64,000 nucleotides of DNA, from contig NZ_CP068564.1 in the NCBI RefSeq assembly GCF_016767175.1, forward strand, positions 620,001 to 684,000, read 5' to 3'. Source of the stretch: Keratinibaculum paraultunense. GTDB taxonomy: Bacteria > Bacillota > Clostridia > Tissierellales > Tepidimicrobiaceae. Position 1 is the stretch's first letter. Every line of letters begins with the position of its first letter. Positions 10,636 to 18,819 of this stretch are shown one piece after another. Below the pieces are notes generated by a model. The model saw only the letters and a program-made list of their open reading frames with translations. It was not told the origin of the DNA and ran no database searches. The position numbers and the translations under genes were made by a program.

Positions 10636-10824
10636 ATGAACTTATTATTAACTATTGGTTTTATTGCAATACTTTCTCAAATAGAAAAAGCGTTAAAGAA
10701 TTTATGGTATTCCTGAATTTGATTATTTATTATTTAAATTTTGGAGAAACTCTAGAAATATAATAGTTGAACTAAAATTAAAAATGCTTTATAATACACA
10801 AGGGAATTTAATAACAAAAATATG
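10636..10824 (+). pseudogene. Possible decayed small ORF in the mnmA-yfcC gap
   Basis: An ATG at 10636 opens a 26-codon frame (MNLLLTIGFIAILSQIEKAL) with a hydrophobic start. Shifting by one base near 10700 opens a second coding-looking stretch (RIYGIPEFDYLLFKFW) that runs to a TGA near 10824. Together they look like a small membrane-anchored protein broken by a frameshift. There is no clear RBS and the region is AT-rich, so chance is possible. The rest of the 384-base gap (10454-10837) holds nothing else I recognise apart from the RBS of the next gene. Confidence 0.25.
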
Positions 10825-10837
10825 AGGAGGTTTTTAT

Positions 10838-12358
10838 ATGAGCCAAAATAAGAAGAAAAAGATGGAATTTCCCACAGCTTTTACAGTATTATTTATAATA
10901 TTAATACTAGCGGCTTTATTGACTTACATAGTTCCCGCTGGATTATATTCAAAGCTGTGGTATGATGGTGAACAAAATTTATTTGTAGTAGAAGATCACA
11001 AAGGAGAGTTGACTACTTTTCCAGCAACACAAGAGACTCTAGATAATCTAAATATAAAATTAGATGTAACAAAATTTACAGGTGGAAGTATTAAAAAACC
11101 TATTGCAATACCAGATACTTATAAACCTATAGAACAATCTCCTCAAGGATTGTTATCTGTTATAATGGCTCCTGTAGAAGGAGTAATGGATACCGTTGAT
11201 ATAATGGTGTTTGTGCTTATACTAGGAGGAATTATTGGGTTGATCAACAAGACTGGTACCTTTGATGCAGGCATTGCAGCTTTATCTAGAAAGACTAAAG
11301 GGAAAGAATTTTTATTGGTAGCATTTGTATCAATTTTAATAGCTTTAGGAGGTACTACATTTGGTTTAGCAGAAGAAACTATAGCTTTATACCCTATACT
11401 TATGCCTATATTTATAGCCAGTGGATATGATGCTATAGTTTGTATTGCTGCAATTTATATGGGTTCTTCTATAGGTACAATGTTTTCTACAGTAAATCCT
11501 TTTTCTGTAGCAATAGCATCTAATGCTGCTGGAATATCTTTTAAGGAAGGATTAGTATTTCGTGTAGTTTCATTGGTACTAGCTATGGCAATAACTCTTA
11601 TATATATTTACCGATATGCTAAGAAGGTGAAGGAAGATCCTAGAAATTCTATAATTTATGAAGATATGGATAGGATAGAAGAAAAGTTTTTAAAGGATTA
11701 TAATCCAGAAAATGTAATACCTTTTAATTGGAGAAGAATGTTGATATTATTAGTATTTTTATCTGCTTTTCCAATTATGATTTGGGGAGTATCTACTGGA
11801 AAATGGTGGTTCCCAGAAATGTCAGGATTGTTTTTGGCAGTAGCCATTATAATTATGTTCCTATCAGGGTTTTCAGAAAAGGAAGCAGTAAATACCTTTT
11901 TAGAAGGAGCAGCAGATTTAATAGGAGTAGTACTTATAATTGGAGTGGCTAGAGCTATTAATATAGTGATGGATAAAGGGATGATTTCAGACACCCTTTT
12001 ATATTACACATCATCTATTATTAAGAATATGAATGCAGGAGTATTTTCAGTAGTTCAAATGATATTGTTTAGTATTTTAGGGTTTTTTGTACCTTCATCA
12101 TCAGGGCTGGCAACATTATCTATGCCTATAATGGCTCCTTTGGCTGATACAGTAGGATTATCTAGAGCAGTAGTAGTAACAGCTTATAATTGGGGTCAAG
12201 GATGGATGGCATTTATTACTCCAACAGGGCTTATATTAGCAACTTTGGAGATGGTAGATGTAACCTATGACAAGTGGTTGAAGTTTATATTACCATTGAT
12301 GGGAATCATAGGAGTATTTGCAGCATTAATGCTTGTAGTTCATACTATTATTATATAA
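10838..12358 (+). CDS. YfcC-family membrane transporter
   Basis: 506 residues with about a dozen membrane segments and a soluble loop after the first one (about 40-95). The sequence matches the YfcC/COG1288 family, part of the ion-transporter superfamily that includes arginine/ornithine and C4-dicarboxylate carriers. Visible signatures are GGTTFGLAEETIALYPILMP and, near the C-terminus, a PSSSGLATLSMPIMAPLAD segment. The substrate is not established for the family; basic amino acids or peptides are often suggested. It is a single gene with RBS GAGGAGG and a strong terminator. No pathway neighbour helps define the cargo. Confidence 0.85.
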   Translation: MSQNKKKKMEFPTAFTVLFIILILAALLTYIVPAGLYSKLWYDGEQNLFVVEDHKGELTTFPATQETLDNLNIKLDVTKFTGGSIKKPIAIPDTYKPIEQSPQGLLSVIMAPVEGVMDTVDIMVFVLILGGIIGLINKTGTFDAGIAALSRKTKGKEFLLVAFVSILIALGGTTFGLAEETIALYPILMPIFIASGYDAIVCIAAIYMGSSIGTMFSTVNPFSVAIASNAAGISFKEGLVFRVVSLVLAMAITLIYIYRYAKKVKEDPRNSIIYEDMDRIEEKFLKDYNPENVIPFNWRRMLILLVFLSAFPIMIWGVSTGKWWFPEMSGLFLAVAIIIMFLSGFSEKEAVNTFLEGAADLIGVVLIIGVARAINIVMDKGMISDTLLYYTSSIIKNMNAGVFSVVQMILFSILGFFVPSSSGLATLSMPIMAPLADTVGLSRAVVVTAYNWGQGWMAFITPTGLILATLEMVDVTYDKWLKFILPLMGIIGVFAALMLVVHTIII

Positions 12359-12386
12359 AAAAGGGAACCGATCGGTTCCCTTTTAA
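12359..12386 (+). terminator. Terminator of the yfcC-like gene
   Basis: The perfect palindromic stem AAAAGGGAACCGATCGGTTC and its continuation is followed by TTTT directly after the stop codon. Confidence 0.85.
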
Positions 12387-12488
12387 TTTAGTGTACATAG
12401 ATGGACAACAATTTGGTGTGAAAGTTCACTACTACTTGAATAATTCTTACTGGCAAAAATCTTAAATTCATCCAAGAGTGTTAATAAT

Positions 12489-12517
12489 TTGACAATCGGT
12501 ACATATTTTGATATTCT
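12489..12517 (+). promoter_or_regulatory. Promoter of the flavin-reductase-like gene
   Basis: TTGACA (12489-12494), a 17-bp spacer and TATTCT (12512-12517) form a near-consensus housekeeping promoter about 70 bp before the start codon. Confidence 0.6.
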
Positions 12518-12587
12518 TTTAATTAAGTAGATGAAAATATGAAATATTGTTATAGATGATTTATAATAATAAAATGGAGGGATGCCT

Positions 12588-12968
12588 ATGAAAAAGGAAG
12601 TACCAATTAATGATGCACATCGTTTGATAAATACAGGATGTGTTCTTTTAGTAACTAGTGCTGATGAAGATAGGGAAAATGTTATGACTTTAGCTTGGCA
12701 TACTCCTGTATCTTCAAAGCCTTTGTTATTAGGTATTGCAGTTGCAGCTTCACATTTTACCACTGAATTGATAAACAAGAGTAGAGAATTTGTTTTAAAT
12801 ATTCCAGGGGCTAATCTATTAAATCAAGTTGGGAAATGTGGTGAAGTTATAGCTTCTTCAGTAGATGAAGAGCTATTTGTTGATTCATCTTGGAATGAAA
12901 AAGCTAAGTTGATTCATCATTTAGGAGGAAATAAATATTATGTAAGTGGTCAGCAAAAGATTTTATAA
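12588..12968 (+). pseudogene. Flavin reductase-like FMN-binding protein with an internal deletion
   Basis: 126 residues from the ATG at 12588, 7 nt after GGAGGG. The N-terminal about 85 residues match the FMN-binding flavin reductase (split-barrel) family: LINTGCVLLVTSADED, VMTLAWHTPVSSKPLLLGIA, and FVLNIPGANLLNQVGKCG. The C-terminal end, EVIASSVDEELF...LIHHLGGNKYYVSG, also matches the end of the family. As I recall the family, about 60 residues between CG and GEV, including the THSGR..DKF region and the last barrel strands, are absent, so residues KCG run straight into EVIAS. The reading frame is intact. The likely cause is an in-frame deletion that removed part of the FMN site; a shortened functional protein is less likely. 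It has its own promoter and terminator. Confidence 0.65.
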
Positions 12969-12975
12969 TTATGAT

Positions 12976-13015
12976 AAAAAGCACTTCACAGGTGAAATAC
13001 TTGTGAAGTGCTTTT
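12976..13015. terminator. Terminator between the flavin-reductase remnant and ddh
   Basis: The stem AAAAGCACTTCACA pairs with TGTGAAGTGCTTTT. It lies between converging genes and has A/T runs at both sides. Confidence 0.8.
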
Positions 13016-13056
13016 AGTACATAAAGGTAATAAAGGGTATAATTTCCCTTCTGATT

Positions 13057-14034
13057 TTATAACAATTCTTTTCTGAGCTCTTCTCCTGTTTTTGGAGAAA
13101 GATATCCAAGGGGAATATCAAATACAGTAAAAGCACCTTTTTTTCCATCTAATGCTAATCTATAAATGGCTCTAGCAAAAGCAACTACAACAGATGCAGT
13201 AAATTCTGGATTATCTTCCAATGAAAGACTAAATTCCATTACATGTTTATGTTTTTTATTAGTAGTACCAGTACCTATAACTCGACCACCGTGGGGCATT
13301 TTAGAATGATTTTTTATTAAGTCTTCTTCAGTAATAAAATGTACAGTAGTATCAAATCCTTGAAAGTAATTGGGCATAGATTTAATTTCTTTTTCAATTC
13401 TATCTTTATCTTCAAAATCATAAGGTACAACATAACAAACCCTTTTATGCATATCTTCTTTTTTCAAAGAAGGATTCTTACCTGCTTTTATTTCTTCTAT
13501 TGTTTTTTCAGAAGGAATAGTATATTGTACTGCATTTTTAACCCCTTTAATTCTTCTTATAGCATCAGAGTGCCCTTGGCTTACGCCTTTTCCCCAGAAA
13601 GTGTAGCATTGCCCATTAGGAAATATTGTTTGAGCTAATAGTCGATTTAATGAAAAAAGCCCTGGATCCCATCCTACAGATATTAAGCTAACTTTATTTG
13701 ATTTTTTCGCAATATTATCTATCATATTGAAGTAATTTGGGATATTTTTGTGATTATCATAACTATCTATAGTATTGAAATGTTCTGCAAGTTTTGGACA
13801 TTGTTCTGGCAAATCTTTTGCAGAGCCACCACATAGAAACATTACATCTATTTTATCCTTATAATCTAACACCTTATTAAAAGATATAATATTTGAATTA
13901 GAATCAATATCGTCTATATTTCTTCTAGTAAATATCCCTATTAATTCAAAATCTGGATTATTATTTAACGCTAATTCTACTCCTTTACCTAGATTGCCAT
14001 ATCCAACTATTCCTACTCGTATTTTACTATACAT
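13057..14034 (-). CDS. ddh: meso-Diaminopimelate D-dehydrogenase
   Basis: 325 residues. The N-terminal Rossmann motif is VGYGNLGKGVE, followed by TRR near residue 36, which suits NADP(H). Diagnostic segments such as SVGWDPGLFSLNRLLAQTIF, WGKGVSQGHSDAIRRI and HGGRVIGTG are present. Ddh makes meso-diaminopimelate in one step by reductive amination of L-2-amino-6-oxopimelate, giving a short route to lysine and the peptidoglycan cross-linking residue. The gene is 34 nt downstream of fabZ on the same strand and is probably co-transcribed with it. I considered 2,4-diaminopentanoate dehydrogenase, but the conserved segments fit Ddh better. Confidence 0.9.
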   Translation of the reverse strand: MYSKIRVGIVGYGNLGKGVELALNNNPDFELIGIFTRRNIDDIDSNSNIISFNKVLDYKDKIDVMFLCGGSAKDLPEQCPKLAEHFNTIDSYDNHKNIPNYFNMIDNIAKKSNKVSLISVGWDPGLFSLNRLLAQTIFPNGQCYTFWGKGVSQGHSDAIRRIKGVKNAVQYTIPSEKTIEEIKAGKNPSLKKEDMHKRVCYVVPYDFEDKDRIEKEIKSMPNYFQGFDTTVHFITEEDLIKNHSKMPHGGRVIGTGTTNKKHKHVMEFSLSLEDNPEFTASVVVAFARAIYRLALDGKKGAFTVFDIPLGYLSPKTGEELRKELL

Positions 14035-14068
14035 GTTTTCACCTCTGTTTTAAATTAATTTATAAGTG

Positions 14069-14503
14069 TTAATCGCCTATAGCAAATAAAAATTCTCCTT
14101 CACAGGCAAGTTCATCATCTACAAAAGCTTTTCCTTGTCCTATCCCAATACTTCCTCTTAATCGTGTAATCTCTACTTCCATATTTAAAGTATCTCCTGG
14201 TATTACTTTTCTTTTAAATCTTACTTTATTTAATCCAGCAAAATAAGGGGTTTTCCCTTGGAATTTTTCTTCGCTTAATAGAATAATAGCTCCTACTTGT
14301 GCTAAAGCTTCAACTATTAATACTCCTGGCATAATAGGTTCTTCAGGAAAATGACCTGTAAAAAAAGGTTCACCAATAGTTACATTTTTATACCCAATAC
14401 CTTTTTTCCCAGGAGTTAATATTTCAGCTTTATCAACCAATAAAAAAGGAGATCTATGGGGAATAATCTTTTTTATTTCATTTATATTTAATTTATTTGA
14501 CAT
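14069..14503 (-). CDS. fabZ: 3-Hydroxyacyl-ACP dehydratase FabZ
   Basis: 144 residues, the normal FabZ length. The hot-dog fold signatures are present: HRSPFLLVD near residue 16 and the active-site region [19 protein letters not shown], which carries the catalytic histidine and glutamate. FabZ dehydrates 3-hydroxyacyl-ACP in each elongation round of fatty-acid synthesis. It is transcribed away from the fabH-K-D-G-acpP-F operon, which lacks its own dehydratase gene, so FabZ supplies the missing step. RBS GGAGGTG precedes the ATG. ddh follows downstream. Confidence 0.95.
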   Translation of the reverse strand: MSNKLNINEIKKIIPHRSPFLLVDKAEILTPGKKGIGYKNVTIGEPFFTGHFPEEPIMPGVLIVEALAQVGAIILLSEEKFQGKTPYFAGLNKVRFKRKVIPGDTLNMEVEITRLRGSIGIGQGKAFVDDELACEGEFLFAIGD

Positions 14504-14822
14504 ATAAACACCTCCAAATTTTATTATAGCTACATTATATCATACCATTTATTAATTATAGAAGATGAGATTTTTTATAAAGTACATTATATAATTTTTA
14601 TATATCAGATCCAACTTATTTTATGATTAAGGTTTGATATCTAGTAAATTTTTCCTAAATTTTACTCAAAACAAATAAAAAATTAATGACTTTTTATTTG
14701 TTTTCATATATAATAATATACGTATAAATAGCTCATATAAATTAAGGAGTTATTTTTTTGTATTTAGTGGGAAAATTCAACTTTAAGAAATATTACTTTT
14801 TTTTTAATATGAAAGATGATAT
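14504..14822. other. Divergent fabZ/fabH intergenic region
   Basis: About 320 AT-rich bases separate the divergent fabZ and fabH starts. Apart from the fabZ RBS and the TATAAT at 14820-14825 that overlaps the fabH palindrome, I see no gene and no FapR-like or FabT-like site that I can name. Confidence 0.5.
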
Positions 14823-14858
14823 AATAATATTGTCGACATGTATGTCGACAATATTATT
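14823..14858. promoter_or_regulatory. 36-bp near-perfect palindrome upstream of fabH (candidate operator)
   Basis: Two 17-bp arms, AATAATATTGTCGACAT and its exact reverse complement, are separated by only 2 bp. The palindrome overlaps TATAAT (14820-14825) and ends 5 nt before the fabH RBS. Its position over the promoter/start region suits a repressor operator for the fatty-acid operon. It does not resemble the FapR or FabT sites I know. It could instead form an RNA hairpin just ahead of the RBS. Confidence 0.6.
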
Positions 14859-14876
14859 GTAATAGGAGGTGCTAAA

Positions 14877-15872
14877 TTGAACTATGCAACATATGTAGGA
14901 ATTACTGGAATAGGAAGTGCTGTGCCAGATAAAGTTATTACAAATGATGATCTAAGTAAAATAGTAGATACCTCAGATGAATGGATAAGAACTAGAACTG
15001 GTATTAGGGAAAGAAGAATAGTAGAAGACGATATAGCTACATCTGATTTATGTACAGAGGCAGCAGAGAAAGCTTTAAAGGATGCCAAAGTAGATCCAAA
15101 GGATATAGATTTGATAATAGTAGCTACAGTTACACCGGATATGGCATTCCCATCTACAGCTTGTATTGTACAAAAAAATTTAGGAGCTATAAATGCTGCA
15201 GCTTTCGATATGTCTGTAGGTTGTTCAGGATTTTTATATGGATTGGCTACAGGAATAAATTTTATAAAAACAGGAGCTTATGAAAAAGTATTAGTAATTG
15301 GATCCGAAGTTTTATCAAAGATAATGGACTGGAAAGACAGAACTACTTGTGTATTGTTTGGTGATGGTGCTGGAGCCTGTGTGTTGGAAAGATGTGAAGA
15401 AGGTCTAGGAATACTATCTTATAAATTAGGAGCAGATGGTAAAAATGGACATTTTTTAACTCAACCGGCAGGTGGTTCTAGGATGCCAGCTTCTATTGAA
15501 ACAGTAAATAATAGACTTCATTATATACACATGGATGGAAGGGAAGTTTTTAAATTTGCTGTAAGAGCTATGGAGAAGGCATCTGTTGAGGCTTTAAAAG
15601 AAGTAAATATGGAACTAGGGGATATAGATTTTTTAATTCCTCATCAAGCTAATATTAGGATAATCAATTCTGCAGCCAAAAGATTAAAGGTACCAAAGGA
15701 TAGAGTGTATGTAAATTTAGATCGCTATGGAAATATGTCCTCTGCTTCTATACCTGTAGCTTTAGATGAAGCTTATAGAGAAGGACTTATAAAGAAAGGT
15801 GATAATATACTTATGGTAGCATTTGGAGCAGGATTAACTTGGGCATCAGTAATATTAAAATGGGCAAAGTGA
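14877..15872 (+). CDS. fabH: 3-Oxoacyl-ACP synthase III (KAS III) FabH
   Basis: 331 residues from the TTG at 14877, chosen because AGGAGGT lies 6 nt upstream; an upstream ATG at 14838 falls inside the palindrome and would add 13 atypical residues. The catalytic triad Cys116 (SVGCSGF), His256 (PHQANIRI) and Asn286 (RYGNMSS) is visible. FabH condenses an acyl-CoA with malonyl-ACP to start fatty-acid synthesis and usually sets whether straight or branched primers are used. It is the first gene of the fabH-K-D-G-acpP-F operon, under the palindromic promoter region. Confidence 0.96.
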   Translation: MNYATYVGITGIGSAVPDKVITNDDLSKIVDTSDEWIRTRTGIRERRIVEDDIATSDLCTEAAEKALKDAKVDPKDIDLIIVATVTPDMAFPSTACIVQKNLGAINAAAFDMSVGCSGFLYGLATGINFIKTGAYEKVLVIGSEVLSKIMDWKDRTTCVLFGDGAGACVLERCEEGLGILSYKLGADGKNGHFLTQPAGGSRMPASIETVNNRLHYIHMDGREVFKFAVRAMEKASVEALKEVNMELGDIDFLIPHQANIRIINSAAKRLKVPKDRVYVNLDRYGNMSSASIPVALDEAYREGLIKKGDNILMVAFGAGLTWASVILKWAK

Positions 15873-15886
15873 TGGAGGTATCATGT

Positions 15887-16837
15887 ATGTTTTATACTAG
15901 AGTATGTGAAGTATTAAATATTAAATATCCAATTTTACAAGGCGGAATGGCTTGGGCTGCTACTCATGAATTAGCTCAAGGAGTATCCAATGCAGGAGGG
16001 TTAGGAGTTATAGCTGCAGGGAATGCACCAAAAGAAATAGTAAAAAAGGAAATAGAAAATATACGCAAAAATACAGATAAACCTTTTGGAGTTAATATAA
16101 TGCTTATGTCTCCCTTTGCAGAGGATATTATAGATTTAGTATGTGAAGAAAGAGTACCCGTTGTAACTACGGGTGCAGGAAATCCAGGAAAATATATGGA
16201 AAGATTTAAACAAGCTGGGATAAAAGTTATACCTGTAGTGCCTACAGTGGCTTTAGCTAGAAGACTTGAAAGGGAAGGCGCTGATGCTTTAATTGTGGAA
16301 GGAACAGAAGCAGGTGGACATATTGGAGAATTAACCACTATGGCTATAGTTCCTCAGGTTGTTGATGCAGTGGATATTCCAGTTATTGCAGCAGGAGGTA
16401 TTGCTGATGGTAGAGGATTTTTAGCTGCTTTATCCTTGGGAGCAGAAGGAGTTCAAATGGGTACTAGATTTGTTTGTTCTACTGAATGTATAGCTCATAA
16501 AAATTATAAAGAAAGAATAATAAAAGCTAAGGATAGGGAAGCAATAGTTACAGGTAGAAGTACTGGTTATCCTGTAAGAGTATTGAAGAATAAATTTACA
16601 CGGGAATATTTAGAATTGGAAAAGAAAGGAGTTCCCTTCGAGGAATTAGAAAAGTTAGGAGCAGGAAGATTAAGATTAGCTGTAATGGAAGGGGACATGG
16701 ACAATGGTTCAGTAATGGCAGGACAAATTTCTGGATTAATAAAGGATATTAAGACATGTGAAGAAATAATAAGTAATATAATAGAAGAGGCAGAAGAAAA
16801 TTTAGACAGATTAAATAAATTAAAAAGGGGTGAATAA
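15887..16837 (+). CDS. fabK: Enoyl-ACP reductase II (FMN-dependent) FabK
   Basis: 316 residues from the ATG at 15887, 7 nt after TGGAGGT. It is a nitronate-monooxygenase-like TIM barrel: YPILQGGMAWAATHELA at the N-terminus, VEGTEAGGHIGE in the centre, and VIAAGGIADGRGF followed by GAEGVQMGTRFV for FMN phosphate binding. FabK performs the last reduction of each fatty-acid cycle with NADH and FMN and replaces FabI, which confers natural triclosan tolerance in species that have only FabK. It sits between fabH and fabD, the usual Firmicute arrangement, and ends 1 nt before the fabD start. Confidence 0.95.
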   Translation: MFYTRVCEVLNIKYPILQGGMAWAATHELAQGVSNAGGLGVIAAGNAPKEIVKKEIENIRKNTDKPFGVNIMLMSPFAEDIIDLVCEERVPVVTTGAGNPGKYMERFKQAGIKVIPVVPTVALARRLEREGADALIVEGTEAGGHIGELTTMAIVPQVVDAVDIPVIAAGGIADGRGFLAALSLGAEGVQMGTRFVCSTECIAHKNYKERIIKAKDREAIVTGRSTGYPVRVLKNKFTREYLELEKKGVPFEELEKLGAGRLRLAVMEGDMDNGSVMAGQISGLIKDIKTCEEIISNIIEEAEENLDRLNKLKRGE

Positions 16838-16838
16838 T

Positions 16839-17792
16839 ATGGGAAAGACAGCTTTCATTTTTCCAGGTCAAGGTGCTCAGTTTGTTGGTATGGGAAAGGA
16901 CTTTTATGATAACTTTTCTGTTGCTAGAGAAGTATTTGATATAGCAGATGAAAGTTTAGGTAAATATATAAGTAAATTATGTTTTGAAGGACCTGATGAA
17001 GAACTTGTAAAGACTGAAAATACGCAACCAGCAATTCTTGCTACTAGCATTGCTATATATAAGGCACTTCAGCAGGAAGGTGTGGATTTTGAGTATGCTG
17101 CAGGTTTGAGCTTAGGTGAATATACTGCCCTTGTTAGTGCTAATGCTCTTGAACTTGAAGAAGCTCTTCCTTTAGTACAAAAAAGAGGGAAGTTAATGCA
17201 GGAAGCTGTTCCTTTAGGAAAAGGTGGTATGGCAGCTGTATTAGGACTTGAAAAGGACAAAGTAGAGGAAGCTATAAATAAAGTAAAGGATTTTGGTGTA
17301 GTGGAAATAGCCAATTATAATTGTCCTGGTCAAATAGTTATATCGGGAGAGAGAGATGTATTAAAATTAGCAGCAGAAGAAGCGAAAAAACTGGGAGCCA
17401 AAAAGATAGTTTTTTTACCAGTGAGTGCTCCATTCCATTGTAGTTTATTACAGCCTGCAGGAGAAAGATTGAAAGAGGAGTTAAAAAAGGTTAAAATAAA
17501 TGATTTGAATAAGGTAGTTGTAGCAAATGTGGATGCAAAACCAATAAAGGATAAAGAAGAAGTTCCTCCTCGCCTTATACGCCAAGTAAGTAATTCTGTA
17601 TTATGGTGTGATTCTGTAAATACAATGATTGACAATGGAGTGGATACATTTGTTGAAGTAGGTCCAGGAAAGAGCTTAACAGGATTTGTAAAGAGAACTG
17701 CTAAAGCAAGAGGAGTACAAGTAAATACTTTAAATATAAGTAATATAGATGATTTTAAAGAGGCTTGTGAATTTTTAAGTAGAGAGGGGTAA
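16839..17792 (+). CDS. fabD: Malonyl-CoA:ACP transacylase FabD
   Basis: 317 residues from the ATG at 16839, behind AAAGGGG. The acyltransferase start motif FIFPGQGAQ is at the N-terminus and the nucleophile is Ser91 in GLSLGEYTAL. The usual GHSLGE has leucine here in place of histidine, which is seen in many Firmicute FabD proteins; the separate catalytic histidine is in the SAPFHCSLL segment. FabD moves malonyl from CoA to ACP to supply the condensing enzymes. Spacing to fabK is 1 nt, consistent with translational coupling. Confidence 0.95.
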   Translation: MGKTAFIFPGQGAQFVGMGKDFYDNFSVAREVFDIADESLGKYISKLCFEGPDEELVKTENTQPAILATSIAIYKALQQEGVDFEYAAGLSLGEYTALVSANALELEEALPLVQKRGKLMQEAVPLGKGGMAAVLGLEKDKVEEAINKVKDFGVVEIANYNCPGQIVISGERDVLKLAAEEAKKLGAKKIVFLPVSAPFHCSLLQPAGERLKEELKKVKINDLNKVVVANVDAKPIKDKEEVPPRLIRQVSNSVLWCDSVNTMIDNGVDTFVEVGPGKSLTGFVKRTAKARGVQVNTLNISNIDDFKEACEFLSREG

Positions 17793-17801
17793 TTTAATAT
17801 A

Positions 17802-18539
17802 ATGGGAAATAAGGTAGCATTAATTACAGGTGGAACAAGAGGTATAGGACGGGCTATTGCCCTAAAACTTTCAGAAGAAGGATATAATATAGCTATAAGC
17901 TATATAAATAATGATAAAAAAGCACAGGAGGTGATACATGAGATAGAGAAGAATAATGTAAATGCACTAGCTATAAAGGCTGATGTATCCAAAGAAGAAG
18001 AAGTAAATAATATGATAAAATTAATAAAAAAAGAAATGGGAAACATAGATGTATTAGTAAACAATGCAGGAATTACAAGGGATAATTTACTTATTAGGAT
18101 GAAAACAGAAGATTGGGATCAAGTTATGGATACTAATTTAAAAGGAGTATTTTTATGTACTAAAGCAGTAGTAAGAGGAATGATGAAGAAAAAATATGGG
18201 AAAATAGTAAATATTGCATCTGTAGTAGGTATATCTGGTAATGTAGGTCAAGCAAATTATAGTGCTTCAAAGGCAGGTGTTATTGGATTTACAAGATCCA
18301 TAGCTAAAGAATTAGGAAGCAGAGGGATAAATGTAAATGCAGTAGCCCCTGGCTTTATAGAAACAGATATGACACAAGAACTAGAAGATAAAATAAAGGA
18401 TGAAATGATAAAATCTATACCATTAAATAGAGCAGGAAAACCAGAAGATGTAGCAAATTTAGTAGTTTTTCTATGCAGTGAAAAAGCTGATTACATCACC
18501 GGTCAGGTAATTCAAGTAGATGGTGGAATGCTAATATAA
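17802..18539 (+). CDS. fabG: 3-Oxoacyl-ACP reductase FabG
   Basis: 245 residues, a classical short-chain dehydrogenase. The cofactor motif TGGTRGIGRAIA is at the N-terminus, NNAG is central, and the catalytic Tyr153/Lys157 pair is in YSASKAGV. The end, YITGQVIQVDGGM, is typical. FabG reduces 3-oxoacyl-ACP with NADPH. It is 9 nt after fabD and 23 nt before acpP, within the fatty-acid operon. Confidence 0.95.
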   Translation: MGNKVALITGGTRGIGRAIALKLSEEGYNIAISYINNDKKAQEVIHEIEKNNVNALAIKADVSKEEEVNNMIKLIKKEMGNIDVLVNNAGITRDNLLIRMKTEDWDQVMDTNLKGVFLCTKAVVRGMMKKKYGKIVNIASVVGISGNVGQANYSASKAGVIGFTRSIAKELGSRGINVNAVAPGFIETDMTQELEDKIKDEMIKSIPLNRAGKPEDVANLVVFLCSEKADYITGQVIQVDGGMLI

Positions 18540-18562
18540 AAAAATAAAAGGAGGAGTTACTG

Positions 18563-18799
18563 ATGAATGTATTTGAAAAAGTTAGAGAGATTATTGCTGA
18601 TCATTTGGAGATAGAAGAAGTAGAAACTATAAAACCAGAAACGTCTCTAATAAATGATTTGGAAGCAGACTCTTTAGATGCAGTAGAAGTTATGATGGAT
18701 ATTGAAGATGAATTTGAAATAGAGATTCCAGATGAAGATGCTGAAAAGTTTAAAAATATAAAAGATATAGTAACATATGTAGAATCTAAAATTGCTTAA
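18563..18799 (+). CDS. acpP: Acyl carrier protein
   Basis: 78 residues, acidic. The phosphopantetheine attachment serine is Ser37 in [14 protein letters not shown] carries the growing acyl chain as a thioester. RBS GGAGGAG lies before the ATG. The gene stands between fabG and fabF, the normal order. Confidence 0.97.
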   Translation: MNVFEKVREIIADHLEIEEVETIKPETSLINDLEADSLDAVEVMMDIEDEFEIEIPDEDAEKFKNIKDIVTYVESKIA

Positions 18800-18819
18800 T
18801 TTTATTTGGAGGGAATAAA

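Noticed and set aside
11698-11994. Antisense open frame within the YfcC-family gene
   Set aside because: It is the reverse shadow of membrane-segment codons; there is no RBS or recognisable family, and the sense strand is a clear transporter.
13057-14034. 2,4-Diaminopentanoate dehydrogenase (ornithine degradation) as an alternative to ddh
   Set aside because: Conserved segments such as WDPGLFSLNRL and GKGVSQGHSDAIRRI fit meso-diaminopimelate dehydrogenase, and no ornithine-degradation genes are near.
14838-14876. Upstream ATG for FabH
   Set aside because: It falls inside the 36-bp palindrome and lacks an RBS; the TTG at 14877 has AGGAGGT 6 nt before it and gives a normal FabH N-terminus.
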